Part shown: one piece after another, positions 27,953 through 37,230 of the stretch
Position numbering within the stretch: the first letter of the stretch is position 1
Layout of the letters: each line of letters begins with the position of its first letter
Source: Lacrimispora celerecrescens
Lineage (GTDB): Bacteria > Bacillota > Clostridia > Lachnospirales > Lachnospiraceae
Assembly (NCBI RefSeq): GCF_000732605.1
Contig: NZ_JPME01000025.1
Location: 62,001 to 126,000, forward strand
Length of the DNA: 64,000 nt
Reading direction: 5' to 3'
Notes under the pieces: model-generated
Told to the model about the DNA's origin: nothing
The model's input: only the letters and a program-made list of their open reading frames with translations
Databases searched by the model: none
Made by a program: the position numbers and the translations under genes

Positions 27953-28721
27953 AAAAGCACATCAGCTGCACCTTACGGATACGGAAGAAGAAATCCTTAA
28001 GTATTTTGAATCCAATCTTCCCTCGTCCGTGTATACCAATTTAAATGACTTAAGTGCCAGCCTGTATACTTCCAATGCAACCATTGTCCGTTTCTGCCAA
28101 AAGCTGGGACTGAAGGGCTATAACGAATTCAAATACCAGGTGCGAAAGGAATTAAAGCAGCTTCACCCCCAGAACTTCCGTACCGATGATCTGGTCCATC
28201 ATTCTCTCGCCCTGTTTAAGGATAATTTAGATCAGATCGATGAAAAGGAGCTGGAGGAGATCGCCGGGCTTTTAACCAGTGACCGGCCCATCTATATCTA
28301 TGGCTCCAATTTAAGCTCCCTTGCCGCCAAATATCTCCAGACGGTCTTAAACACCCTTGACTATCCCTGTATTCTGGTCGAATGGCGGCGCCTGTTAAAT
28401 GGCCTTGTTCATGAGATAAACAGCGACGCCGTACTTTTCATCATCACGGCCCATGGAGATGCCAGGCGGTATCTGTCTGTATTCCGAAAAGCTAAGGCCC
28501 GGGGCACCATCACAATTCTGCTCACCTGTGAGAAGGACAGCCCTTTAATCCCCTACAGCACCTTCGCACTCTGTACCAATGACCGGAATGAGGAGTACCG
28601 TCATGTCGATATCAATCCAAGGCTGGGGATCTTTACGATCGTCCAGATTCTGATTGAACTGGCCGCCAGGATCAAACAGAATTCCCAGGACGGCGGTGAT
28701 ACCTTTGGTTCCCTTTCTTAA
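27936..28721 (+). CDS. RpiR/MurR family transcriptional regulator
   Basis: A 261-residue paralogue of the preceding gene, which it overlaps by 17 bases, with GGGGGAAA before the ATG. HTH: VYTNLNDLSASLYTSNATIVRFCQKLGLKGYNEFKYQVRKEL; SIS region: RPIYIYGSNLSSLAAKYLQTVLNTL and ALFIITAHGDARRYLSVFRKAKARGTITILL-type sequence. It points toward the PTS-GH4 operon, for which one of the two is the natural regulator, since RpiR proteins often sense 6-phosphosugars. Confidence 0.9.
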   Translation: MIPLFEKAHQLHLTDTEEEILKYFESNLPSSVYTNLNDLSASLYTSNATIVRFCQKLGLKGYNEFKYQVRKELKQLHPQNFRTDDLVHHSLALFKDNLDQIDEKELEEIAGLLTSDRPIYIYGSNLSSLAAKYLQTVLNTLDYPCILVEWRRLLNGLVHEINSDAVLFIITAHGDARRYLSVFRKAKARGTITILLTCEKDSPLIPYSTFALCTNDRNEEYRHVDINPRLGIFTIVQILIELAARIKQNSQDGGDTFGSLS

Positions 28722-28729
28722 CGAAAATA

Positions 28730-28777
28730 AAAAAGCTGCCCGGTTCCATGTTTCCCATGGCCGTGCAGCTTTCTCTT
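28730..28777. terminator. bidirectional terminator between RpiR and PTS genes
   Basis: AAAGCTGC pairs with GCAGCTTT, with further pairing CCATG/CATGG inside, in the 64 bases separating the two converging genes. It is A-rich on one side and T-rich on the other. Confidence 0.8.
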
Positions 28778-28784
28778 TGTATCT

Positions 28785-30308
28785 TTAATATTTTAATACT
28801 TCCCTTACATTTGATGCAATTCCTTCCACTTTCGGTCCATAAATCACCTGGATATGGGTATCACTGGTGCGGACTATTCCCATGGAGCCTGTTTTCTTTA
28901 AAAGTTCGTCACTCACCATTGCCATATCTTTAATATCCACACGAAGTCTTGTCAGACAGTTGTTCACTGTTTTGATATTACCATATCCGCCAAGTCCCTC
29001 TATAATTTTCGATGCGAGGGCTTTTTGTTTTTCTTCCATGGTACTCTCCGAAACATCCGCTTCCTGCTCTTCGTCAGATACATCGATGGAGAGCTGTTTT
29101 CTGGTCAGGTAACTTTTAAATACAAAATAATAAATAACGGAGAAGATCGGCCCGGTAATGATCACCCAGTACCAGCGGGATCCTGGCTGGAATACGCCCC
29201 AGATCAGGAAATCGATCAGACCGCCGCCGGTATTGCCGATGACAACCTTAAATGCTGACATCAGCATGAAGGACAGACCGCCCATTAACGCATGGAACAA
29301 AAACAGCGGCGGTGCAATAAACATGAATGAGAATTCCAATGGTTCCGTAATGCCTGACACAATGCTGGCTGCGACGCCTGCAATCATAAGAGCCTTTACT
29401 TTATTCTTTTTCTCCGGAGGAGAGGTCCTGTAAATAGCCAGTGCTGCTGCCGGAAGACCAAACATCATCATCGGCATTTTGCCCTGTCCTAAAAATACCG
29501 TAAACGGCCTCAACTCTGAGATGTCTACTTTATCGACAAATTGAAGGAAGATATTTAAGCATCCTTCTACTCCTTCATAGGTTCCGCCAATGGAGGTGGT
29601 ACGGAAAATACCGTTTAATACATGGTGCAGACCGGTAGGAATCAGCAGCCGCTCCAGGAATCCATAGCCGAATACTCCGACCAGTCCTGTAGCAGATATC
29701 AAGCCTCCCAACCCGTCAATAACCATGGAAACCGGTGACCATAGGATCGGTGCGGCAAGACCCACAACTGCCATGGCCATAATAACAACAATGGCAACAA
29801 AACGTTTCCCTCCATAAAAGGAGATTGCCACTGGAAATGTAACTTTATGATACCGGTTATGGAGTGAGGCAGTCATGATACCTGCAACAATACCTGCGAC
29901 CGCACCCATATCCAGGGTTTCCACACCCAGGATCGTGGATATCTTCAAAGCACTAAAATTCATAAAGCCGGAATTGATCATACATGCCGATGCCACCAGA
30001 AATGTATAATAACCGATAAATCCTGCAAATGCCGCGATTTCCTTTTCCTCTCTCGCCATTCCAAAAGATATGGAAATGGAAAACAGCACCGGAATCAATG
30101 TAAATACAACACCTGATATTTTATTTAAAGTAGAAATAATGAAATAAATAAGCCCCTGCTGTAAAAATGGAACAGCCGACTGTACCTGCGCTTTCATAAG
30201 CGCAGAAGTTAACCCCAAAACGATACCGCATGCGGCCAAAGCAGCAATCGGCATCAGCAAACTACGTCCGAGAGCCGAGAAAAAATCCATTGCCCTGTTT
30301 TTCTTCAT
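28785..30308 (-). CDS. PTS transporter IIBC, glucose/maltose type
   Basis: Imports and phosphorylates a sugar. The 507-residue protein has an EIIC membrane domain (about 1-400, with GITEPLEFSFMFIAPPLFLFHAL and LERLLIPTGLHHVLNG) and a C-terminal EIIB domain with the phosphorylated Cys in VNNCLTRLRVDIKD. There is no EIIA domain, so a separate EIIA is needed. The start at 30308 is preferred to a GTG seven codons earlier. It follows the GH4 gene by about 110 bases; an alpha-glucoside such as maltose or an isomaltose-type sugar is likely. Confidence 0.9.
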   Translation of the reverse strand: MKKNRAMDFFSALGRSLLMPIAALAACGIVLGLTSALMKAQVQSAVPFLQQGLIYFIISTLNKISGVVFTLIPVLFSISISFGMAREEKEIAAFAGFIGYYTFLVASACMINSGFMNFSALKISTILGVETLDMGAVAGIVAGIMTASLHNRYHKVTFPVAISFYGGKRFVAIVVIMAMAVVGLAAPILWSPVSMVIDGLGGLISATGLVGVFGYGFLERLLIPTGLHHVLNGIFRTTSIGGTYEGVEGCLNIFLQFVDKVDISELRPFTVFLGQGKMPMMMFGLPAAALAIYRTSPPEKKNKVKALMIAGVAASIVSGITEPLEFSFMFIAPPLFLFHALMGGLSFMLMSAFKVVIGNTGGGLIDFLIWGVFQPGSRWYWVIITGPIFSVIYYFVFKSYLTRKQLSIDVSDEEQEADVSESTMEEKQKALASKIIEGLGGYGNIKTVNNCLTRLRVDIKDMAMVSDELLKKTGSMGIVRTSDTHIQVIYGPKVEGIASNVREVLKY

Positions 30309-30417
30309 GATAATATCCTCTCCCATCACAGACTACCCTGCAACGTTACATCCTGTTTTCTTATGATTCTCCATAGGAGTACATTTCATTTCACTCCCGC
30401 CAAGTTTTTGCTTCCCC

Positions 30418-31743
30418 TTAATTTAACTCCGGCCACATTCCTTTATTGGCTTCAATCAAAGCATCCAGCACCTTTCTTGCTTTCTTTGCATCGCCGATCA
30501 GCCTGTTAAGAGTAAATGCCTCCAGAGCCTTCTGATAAGAATTCTCAAAATAAGCATCTACAATCAGCTTTTCACAGGATACCTGGTTAACCAAAAGTCC
30601 CAGATAGAACTGAGGAATATTTCCCACTCTCATGGGGCGGGGGCCATTTGCTCCAAGTTCGCATACAACCTCTACCATGGCATCGTCCTGCATATTGGCT
30701 ATGGCACCGTTGTTCTCAACAATCAGGATATGCCTGTCATTTTTATTAAAAGCGATGGATTCCGCAACCTTAATCATCATTTCGGCATGGGCATCCGAAA
30801 TCTCATCAAACTTATCTCCCAGCTTTCCTTCTTTGATCACCTGGGCACACTCGCTGAATACCCGTTTTTCTCTCCCCGCCATAACCTCATCCGCACGGGT
30901 AAAATCAGCATCCAGATGACTAGCCTTATATTCCGGATATAAGTAATACTGATCATAAGTGTTTGGCAAAAACTCCGGGAAGTCTTCCATGATTGTCTTT
31001 ACCATTCCGTAGGTATCCAGCCAGGACTTATCTCTCTGTTCTGCATCCTGGGGAAGGAAGCCGTTCTGAGCAACCATTTCCCTGATCTTTGGAAGCAAGT
31101 CTTCTCCCGTATGAACGTCATACATATGGGTAAACCAGCCATAATGGTTCAGGCCAAAATAAACCGGGTCTAAATCTTCCCAACTGCATTCTAAAAGTCT
31201 GCTGCAGGAGCGTACCACATTCTCCGGCTGATCACAGATGTTTAAGATTCTCTTGTCATCCGGAAACTCTCTGCGGAGTGCTTCCGCAACAATAGCTGCG
31301 GGATTGGAGTAGTTTAATATCCATGCATCCGGTGCATAGGTACGGATATCGTGTACGGCCTTGATCATATCCACGCAGGACCTGAGACCATAGGCCATCC
31401 CTCCCGCCCCGCAGGTTTCCTGTCCGATGATTCCCATGCTCAGCGGAATGTGCTCATCCTTTGCACGCATCGGAAGTCCACCGGAGCGCATCTGCATAAA
31501 TATGAAATCCATTCCCTCATAAGCTTCCTTAACATCAGTTGTGTAAGAGAAATCCAGCTCCGGAAATCTTTCCTTAAACAGAATCTCACCATACTTTCCT
31601 ATCGGTTCCTGGCGGTCGTTATCGATGTCAAACAGCACCAGCTTCTTTAAAGGGAATTCCTCTTTAAGTCTGACAAATGACTTTAAGAAACCTAGTGTAA
31701 AAGTACTTCCCCCTCCAACGATGCATACGTTAAATGTTCTCAT
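30418..31743 (-). CDS. family 4 glycosidase, probable 6-phospho-alpha-glucosidase
   Basis: Hydrolyses phosphorylated disaccharides delivered by PTS, using NAD and a divalent metal. The 441-residue product has the NAD-binding VGGGSTFTLGFLKSF, GQETCGAGGMAYGLR, NYSNPAA and FGLNHYGWFT with metal-binding His200. The GH4 specificity motif is CDQP (170-173) rather than the usual CDMP of 6-phospho-alpha-glucosidases, so substrate may differ. It is the first gene of a two-gene operon with the PTS. A similar gene lies at 53091-54422. Confidence 0.88.
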   Translation of the reverse strand: MRTFNVCIVGGGSTFTLGFLKSFVRLKEEFPLKKLVLFDIDNDRQEPIGKYGEILFKERFPELDFSYTTDVKEAYEGMDFIFMQMRSGGLPMRAKDEHIPLSMGIIGQETCGAGGMAYGLRSCVDMIKAVHDIRTYAPDAWILNYSNPAAIVAEALRREFPDDKRILNICDQPENVVRSCSRLLECSWEDLDPVYFGLNHYGWFTHMYDVHTGEDLLPKIREMVAQNGFLPQDAEQRDKSWLDTYGMVKTIMEDFPEFLPNTYDQYYLYPEYKASHLDADFTRADEVMAGREKRVFSECAQVIKEGKLGDKFDEISDAHAEMMIKVAESIAFNKNDRHILIVENNGAIANMQDDAMVEVVCELGANGPRPMRVGNIPQFYLGLLVNQVSCEKLIVDAYFENSYQKALEAFTLNRLIGDAKKARKVLDALIEANKGMWPELN

Positions 31744-31786
31744 TGTTTTTCTCCTTTACCTCTTTTTACTTATCCTTGATGGCCTT

Positions 31787-31815
31787 ATGATACTTCATTT
31801 CATTTAACGTGTAAA
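31787..31815 (-). promoter_or_regulatory. promoter of the first GH4-PTS operon
   Basis: On the minus strand TTTACA (31810-31815) and TATCAT (31787-31792) are 17 bases apart. The -35 box is part of an inverted repeat, TGTGAAA-CTA-TTTACA (31810-31825), a good place for an RpiR-type operator. Confidence 0.7.
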
Positions 31816-31940
31816 TAGTTTCACATGCATACGGATACGATCCCATATTTCAACATTTATTACTGTAACAGTTATAATTTTCACTCTTTTTATTACAAAT
31901 GATGACTGCATCTTTTCAAATAAAAAACGGCACAATGAAT

Positions 31941-31987
31941 AAAAGCCGGTTCGGATATAAAACCCGAATCGGCTTTCTCTTTTTTTC
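31941..31987. terminator. terminator after the second L,D-transpeptidase gene
   Basis: AAAGCCG-TTCGG pairs with CCGAA-CGGCTTT around a 9-base loop, with A-rich and T-rich flanks on opposite sides; it lies 25 bases after the stop at 32012. Confidence 0.85.
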
Positions 31988-32011
31988 TTGTCCAAGACCA
32001 GGACATTTAAC

Positions 32012-33424
32012 TTAATAGTGGCAAATTACCGGAATTCCGGAATAGACTAGCCCATATAATACCTTTGCCTTCTCCGGCGGAAGATTCACACAGCCATGGC
32101 TTCCCGTTGTCTGGTAAATGGCCCCGCCAAACCGGGACCGCCAGTTGGCGTCATGGAAACCGATCCCTCCGTTAAACGGCATCCAGTAATCCACATGGCT
32201 TTCATATTCATAGGTGCCGTCTGCCTTTTTGGCTCCACGCAGAATCCGGTCTGTTTCCTTATTGTACAGGGTGAAAATACCCTCGGGAGTTGTGTAATTT
32301 TTTGAAACATTTCCTGTCACACAGGGAGAATCCCATACCAGAGCGCCTGCCTTATACATGTAAACATGCTGGGCCGCCATATCTGCTTCCACATAAGTCC
32401 CGCCCCAGGCACTGGTTTTGTCAGCCACTGTCTGAATATACTTTGGTTCCCTTTTCTGACTTTGTCCCGATTGAATGATGGCATTAAGGGCAGCCGTTTC
32501 TTCCGCCTGATCCATCTTACGGCCATAGGAACCAGGAAGAAGGCTGGGTTTTCCATTTGTAACGCGAAATGCCCGTTCCTTTCCTTGTATATCATACTTG
32601 TCCGCCAGACCTTTAACATAAGCCGTAACCTTATCTCCCTTTACATTTATAACGCCTTCCGTCATTCCTGAAACCCAGGAATAGATTTCCTCTCCCTTTA
32701 AGACCTCTGACTGGCCGTCTCCAAGGACATAAGTAATCTCCATTGCCCTTATCCCGTTAAAGGAATCCCGTTTGGCAATCAATCCGGCATCTTCTGAAGT
32801 GACTGTAATGGTATCATAACAGCCTGATTCTTCAATATTTATCTGGGGTGACACCTCATTTAGCGCAGCCTTTACCAACGCTTCCAGTTTTTCAAGGTTT
32901 ACGCTGTTCCCCTGTACTTCCGGAAGGATCGTAAAGGGAATTCCCTGCTGCCAGTCAGTAATCCGGGCATTCGTCGTAGCCGTAATACCCTCGCCGCTCA
33001 TGCAGGAGAGTGAATTCAGCCTTTCCTTTAACTTTCCTTCATCATAACTGACTACTCCCTTTTGGCTATAGTTATTATCAACTGCAGGACCTGCCACTCT
33101 CCCCGAAGCATTCTGCTCATCTAAAACCGTCTTAAGCCCTTCCGAAAAAACCACCTGATAGCCGATCTCAGGACCGTTTATGACTTCTTCAGCGTCTCCC
33201 TTCTCCTTAATGGAGAGCTGATATTCCCTGCTATAAAAGCCTTCTATTTGTATTTTCGCTTCTTCAACTGTCATTCCTCCTACAAGAACACCGTTTATTT
33301 TGGTTCCCGGGACAAATTTAGAAGCGTCATCTGCCAGTGCAATCGTCGTACCTGCCAGCATAAATAGGACTGCCAGAAGGATGCTCTTACTCATCGTACC
33401 TGCATGACTTCTTTTTCTGCTCAT
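32012..33424 (-). CDS. L,D-transpeptidase with PG-binding-4 domain
   Basis: A 470-residue exported peptidoglycan cross-linking enzyme, paralogue of the protein at 20609-22306 but without its Pro/Thr-rich tail. Features: N-terminal signal or anchor (about 14-31, SILLAVLFMLAGTTIAL), substrate-binding domains (about 35-310), YkuD domain (about 340-470) with GGIGFHDANWRSRFGG and TTGSHGCVNLPPEKA; Cys445 is the predicted nucleophile. AAAGGA lies 10 bases before the ATG. It stands alone. Confidence 0.92.
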   Translation of the reverse strand: MSRKRSHAGTMSKSILLAVLFMLAGTTIALADDASKFVPGTKINGVLVGGMTVEEAKIQIEGFYSREYQLSIKEKGDAEEVINGPEIGYQVVFSEGLKTVLDEQNASGRVAGPAVDNNYSQKGVVSYDEGKLKERLNSLSCMSGEGITATTNARITDWQQGIPFTILPEVQGNSVNLEKLEALVKAALNEVSPQINIEESGCYDTITVTSEDAGLIAKRDSFNGIRAMEITYVLGDGQSEVLKGEEIYSWVSGMTEGVINVKGDKVTAYVKGLADKYDIQGKERAFRVTNGKPSLLPGSYGRKMDQAEETAALNAIIQSGQSQKREPKYIQTVADKTSAWGGTYVEADMAAQHVYMYKAGALVWDSPCVTGNVSKNYTTPEGIFTLYNKETDRILRGAKKADGTYEYESHVDYWMPFNGGIGFHDANWRSRFGGAIYQTTGSHGCVNLPPEKAKVLYGLVYSGIPVICHY

Positions 33425-33508
33425 TTACCATAAATCCTTTACTTGATATTTGGAATATTATTCCACAACTTCTAGAGTAACACTATTTATACGGAATCTC
33501 AAGAAAAA

Positions 33509-34393
33509 TCATTCCCCATTTTTCTCCACTCTGGAATACAGAAGCACACCGCCAATGGTAATCAGGCCTCCGGCAATCTGTAAAAGTGCTGGAAGCTCAG
33601 CAAAAAGGAAAACAGCAAATAGAGCCGCAACCACCGGCTCACAGAGCTTGGAAGCCGATACAAATGAGGGAGACAGGAATTTTAAGCACCAGCTGAAGAT
33701 ACTGTGTCCTAAAAGGGTGGAGAATACAGCCAGAAGAAGTCCCACCACCACGGAACTCATCCCATAACCATGGAAAGGAATTCCGGCCGCTGCCGTAAAT
33801 ATGCAAAGCACCAATGCACAGAAGAAATATACGATGTAGGTGTAAGATATTGTCGACATTCCTTTTCTTACTTCCCGGCCGATCAGGGTATAAACAGCGG
33901 AAAATATTGCCGCTGCCAGAGCCAGCCCGTCACCGGACAAATGGTCTCCTCCTGCCGAATAATCAGAAAAGGCAATAAGCAGGCTGCCGAATACAGTTAT
34001 AGCAATGCTTAAAAGGGCTGCTTTTCCAATCTTTCCTTTTAAGAACACGACAAATCCCAAAGCCACCCAGATGACCTCCGTGCAGACAATTGCCGTCGAG
34101 CTTGCCACAGAAGTCTGCTTTAAAGATTCAAACCATGACGTAAAATGAAGAGCCAGAAATATTCCGCTCACTGCACATAATACAATGGTCTTCCCGTTCG
34201 TCTGTTTTAACTCCGCCCGGACCTGGGCTTTCCCAAATACAACCGGTGTCATTAGCCCCACCGTCCACAAGAGCCGGTACGCAGCCGTCACCACGGAGGG
34301 TGCACCGGAATATTTAACAAAAATTGCAGAAAGGGAAATTCCTATGACACCGATTACAATCATGACCATGGGATGCTTTTCAAGAACTTTCAT
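33509..34393 (-). CDS. EamA/DMT family transporter
   Basis: A 294-residue membrane protein with ten predicted helices arranged as two EamA halves (about 5-140 and 150-285). The repeat hallmark is seen in ALHFTSWFESLKQTSVASSTAIV and GHSIFSWCLKFLSPSFVSASKLCEPVVAALFA. Such proteins export or import small metabolites; the substrate is not evident. AAAGGAG lies before the ATG. Monocistronic. Confidence 0.9.
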   Translation of the reverse strand: MKVLEKHPMVMIVIGVIGISLSAIFVKYSGAPSVVTAAYRLLWTVGLMTPVVFGKAQVRAELKQTNGKTIVLCAVSGIFLALHFTSWFESLKQTSVASSTAIVCTEVIWVALGFVVFLKGKIGKAALLSIAITVFGSLLIAFSDYSAGGDHLSGDGLALAAAIFSAVYTLIGREVRKGMSTISYTYIVYFFCALVLCIFTAAAGIPFHGYGMSSVVVGLLLAVFSTLLGHSIFSWCLKFLSPSFVSASKLCEPVVAALFAVFLFAELPALLQIAGGLITIGGVLLYSRVEKNGE

Positions 34394-34643
34394 TTTTCTT
34401 CTCCTTTGTTATCCTGTCTCAATATATGCCTCCTGATTATAGCATCACTTCTGGTATTGTCAAAGCTTAATAAGGAAAGAAAGCAAATCCATGCTTGCTG
34501 ATCTATATCATTTTTATCATGCTTTTTCGATTGTCTATTAAGGTTCACGGTTGAATTCTAATGGTTATTGGGGTTATTTCCCCCTTTTCATGCGTAAAAC
34601 CTTATATTTCCACATTTATCCATTATATATCACTCATCATTCG
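34394..34643. other. intergenic region, nothing recognised
   Basis: About 250 AT-rich bases between the DMT transporter start and the end of the DUF4177 gene. I find no convincing coding frame, hairpin with T-run, or known RNA motif here. Confidence 0.5.
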
Positions 34644-34844
34644 TCACGATACGACTTTCCGTTTGAATATTGAAATAATCCACCGTGTGCTCCCATAACT
34701 TTGAGCGGCAGGAACCGTATTTACCAGCTCCCAGCCCTGCTGGCCTAACTCATTTAACTCTCTTTGAAATGCGTTCTGGTCCACTTTCCCCCCAAGCATT
34801 CCCTTTGCATCAGTAAACAATGTTTTGTACTCAAATTGCTCCAT
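34644..34844 (-). CDS. DUF4177 domain protein
   Basis: A 66-residue protein: MEQFEYKTLFTDAKGMLGG, then LNELGQQGWELVNTVPAAQ and the closing beta strand WIISIFKRK. This is the DUF4177 pattern (short alpha/beta protein with a conserved GWELV). Function unknown. AGGAGG lies 7 bases before the ATG. Confidence 0.85.
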   Translation of the reverse strand: MEQFEYKTLFTDAKGMLGGKVDQNAFQRELNELGQQGWELVNTVPAAQSYGSTRWIISIFKRKVVS

Positions 34845-35025
34845 ATTCTTACCTCCTGTTATTTTTCCTTCCTTGTATTGTAGAGAAATCTAACGAACTT
34901 CTGGCTGCTTTAAATAACAGCAGTCTTATCCTCATAATACCATGTTCCAACTAATGAGAAAAGGGTTAACTTTCCCCGGTCGGACTGCCATGACCGTTCT
35001 GCCGGAGCAGTCACTTTTTAACATG

Positions 35026-35065
35026 CAAAAAACCCGCAGAGTCTGATTTCTCTGCGGATTTTTAT
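35026..35065. terminator. terminator of the dehydrogenase gene
   Basis: CCGCAGA pairs with TCTGCGG around a 10-base loop, with a long T-run on either strand. It is 12 bases after the stop at 35077. Confidence 0.9.
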
Positions 35066-35076
35066 AATCTTAATTC

Positions 35077-36117
35077 TTAGCTTTCCAGATATAAATGCAT
35101 TGGATAAGACATGTACTGAACATCGTCAAGCTTTTCAACCGTTACAAATCCTGCCGGAGCATTTAGTATGGTTGGAATGCGGTTTACAATGTTTGCACAG
35201 GTATGCTCTACCGTAGCAGGCTTCTTAACGAAGAAGGTAGTGTCCGGCTCACCAATGATTTTCCAGTCACACATATCTCCGTCATCCGGGCCGTAAACCT
35301 TGCCGATGCACTGGGTTTCAATGACCGGTCCCTGGAAGGTTTCCGTAGTTACAACTGCGCTCATGCCGATGCAGTTACCCTTGGGGATCGTAGCTCCAAG
35401 AGTTTCGGAATATAAGTCTTTATCATAAAAATAAGGAACACACTTCTGCGTCTGGGATTTGATGGTCCAGCCCATCTTATTGCACAGCGCCTCGTTGGAG
35501 TTCCATACATAAGAAGGCTCCAAAGTGGTCGGATGGGCAATCTTTTCTTCGAATTCCTCAGGGGTAAGGCCTGCGCCATGAGCTTCGGCAAGAGCCAGTC
35601 CATAGTCTTCCACGTTATAGCTGACTGCTCCTTCAATGCGGTCGATCCGATGTACACCACCTGCCACACAGCCAATCATGTTGATCCAGTAAATATCCTG
35701 CATTCCGGCTCCAACGATGGTACAGCCATTTTCTTTTGCCAGACGGTCCAGACGGTTGGTAATGGCGGAGGCAGTGGTCCATGGATAAATGGCTTCCTCA
35801 CAGGTTGTCACCACGTTGATTCCTCTGGAAACACATTTCTCGAAATGAGGATATACATCTTCCATAAAGCTGAACAGGGTCACGACTGCGATATCTGCAT
35901 CACATTCATCCAGAACCGCATCTGCATCGCTTCGGATGGGAACACCGATATTAAATCCAAAACCGGCAAACTCGCCTACATCCATGCCAACCACATCAGG
36001 GTTTACGTCAATGGCGCCTACGATTTCCGCACCCTTTTCATAGAGATATCTTAGGATATACTTTGCCATTTTTCCGCATCCATACTGTACCACACGAACC
36101 TTTTCATAATTCATCAT
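35077..36117 (-). CDS. DapB-like dehydrogenase, 2,4-diaminopentanoate dehydrogenase-like
   Basis: A 346-residue NAD(P)-dependent enzyme with N-terminal Rossmann fold ([35 protein letters not shown]) and a C-terminal domain of the dihydrodipicolinate-reductase kind ([19 protein letters not shown]). In length and layout it resembles 2,4-diaminopentanoate dehydrogenase of clostridial ornithine fermentation, but no other gene of that pathway is near. Three ATGs are tandem (36120, 36117, 36114); 36117 is 8 bases from AAAGGA. A MerR regulator gene precedes it. Confidence 0.75.
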   Translation of the reverse strand: MMNYEKVRVVQYGCGKMAKYILRYLYEKGAEIVGAIDVNPDVVGMDVGEFAGFGFNIGVPIRSDADAVLDECDADIAVVTLFSFMEDVYPHFEKCVSRGINVVTTCEEAIYPWTTASAITNRLDRLAKENGCTIVGAGMQDIYWINMIGCVAGGVHRIDRIEGAVSYNVEDYGLALAEAHGAGLTPEEFEEKIAHPTTLEPSYVWNSNEALCNKMGWTIKSQTQKCVPYFYDKDLYSETLGATIPKGNCIGMSAVVTTETFQGPVIETQCIGKVYGPDDGDMCDWKIIGEPDTTFFVKKPATVEHTCANIVNRIPTILNAPAGFVTVEKLDDVQYMSYPMHLYLES

Positions 36118-36173
36118 CATCGTCATCCTTTCTTTATAAGAACTTGTTTTGGAGCACAGCTCCTGATGCTTTC

Positions 36174-36204
36174 ATTATAAAGGTTATAGATGGTATCAGG
36201 TCAA
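36174..36204 (-). promoter_or_regulatory. MerR-type promoter with 19-base spacer
   Basis: On the minus strand TTGACC (36199-36204) and a perfect TATAAT (36174-36179) are separated by 19 bases, the overlong spacing typical of promoters untwisted by MerR-family activators. It lies between the MerR gene and the dehydrogenase gene. Confidence 0.7.
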
Positions 36205-36224
36205 TGGAGCAAAATCACGAATTA

Positions 36225-37079
36225 TCAGGACATGCGTACCGGTACCTGAAGGCGCAGGAACATGCCTCTTTCTTTATAGTCAAGAGGCATCTCAACAATG
36301 ACTTCACAAATATAATCTCCGATTACCGTGTAGCGATTCTCTTCTATGGTCGCCAGCAGACGGTCAATGTACTCTTTTTCTTTGGAAAAGCGGTCACAAT
36401 ATATGCAAAGATAGGAATTGGCCGGTATGACGGTAATCAGCTCTTCCTCAACGTATTCCTGGTCCACGAACACAAACACCTGGGTGGAATACAGGTTTCG
36501 CTTCATGAAATTCTCCCGCTTCAATATGGTCCCTGCATTGGCAAAGTAAAACGGAGATATCTTACGGGCTCCCATATCCTCCTTTAAGCTGCGCAGGAGA
36601 CGTTCGTATTCATCGATTTCATAGTCATAAAAGTTCGTTTTCGTCTCTTTAACATACATCCGCCGTTTTGGTATGTACTCCATAACAATGGCCCCATCGG
36701 GAGGAGCCGCTTCATAGCGGTCATAACTGTCAAGAGTCCGTTCTATGGCACGTTTTTGAAGATTAAGTTCCACAATCTTCTGGTCAATTGCATCCCGGTT
36801 CTCCCTGAGAAGCTGTTTTACCCGCCCCATATCCCACTTTTTCATGTGAATCCGGATCTCCTTTAAAGGCATCCCCAAGGCTTTCATGTACCGGATCATG
36901 TCAAGCTGGGCACTTTGGCGAATGTCATAGTAGCGGTATCCGGTGTTTTCATCCCGGTATACGGGAGAAAACAGTTCTTCCCGATCGTATAGTCTTAAGG
37001 TCTGCTCTGTTATGTGATTGATTTTAGCCATTTCTCCGATCGTCATTTTTTTAACATTGAAATTTTTTAAATTTATCAT
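36225..37079 (-). CDS. MerR family transcriptional regulator
   Basis: A 284-residue activator with an N-terminal winged helix (MTIGEMAKINHITEQTLRLYDREELFSPVYRDENTGYRYYD), a coiled-coil dimer helix (about 85-125) and a large effector domain of the BmrR/GyrI kind. GGAG lies 10 bases before the chosen ATG (37079); an ATG further down in frame begins MTIGEM. The next gene on the same strand is the dehydrogenase behind a MerR-type promoter, so that is the probable target. Confidence 0.9.
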   Translation of the reverse strand: MINLKNFNVKKMTIGEMAKINHITEQTLRLYDREELFSPVYRDENTGYRYYDIRQSAQLDMIRYMKALGMPLKEIRIHMKKWDMGRVKQLLRENRDAIDQKIVELNLQKRAIERTLDSYDRYEAAPPDGAIVMEYIPKRRMYVKETKTNFYDYEIDEYERLLRSLKEDMGARKISPFYFANAGTILKRENFMKRNLYSTQVFVFVDQEYVEEELITVIPANSYLCIYCDRFSKEKEYIDRLLATIEENRYTVIGDYICEVIVEMPLDYKERGMFLRLQVPVRMS

Positions 37080-37194
37080 ATTTAACAATCTCCGCAGTTG
37101 ATCATAGTGGTTTCTCTCTTTATTATACAAAATAAACCTGATACTTACAATAATGTTTTTGATATTTTCTTCACATAGTCTTTTTAAATTTAGT

Positions 37195-37223
37195 AAAAAA
37201 AAAACGGGCTTTTAAAAAGCCCG
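37195..37223 (-). terminator. terminator of the thiamine-precursor transporter operon
   Basis: CGGGCTTTT pairs with AAAAGCCCG, followed by ten T on the minus strand, eight bases after the stop at 37231. Confidence 0.92.
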
Positions 37224-37230
37224 CATACAA

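Noticed and set aside
31810-31825. cre-like (CcpA) site before the first GH4-PTS operon
   Set aside because: The central CG of the cre consensus is absent (TGTAAATAGTTTCA); treated as a general dyad instead.
31804-31995. 63-residue minus-strand ORF
   Set aside because: It contains a terminator hairpin and the promoter region of the GH4 gene; composition is not protein-like.
34845-35025. Possible small RNA in the gap before the dehydrogenase terminator
   Set aside because: Only a weak GGTC/GACC pairing and no T-run; nothing supportable.
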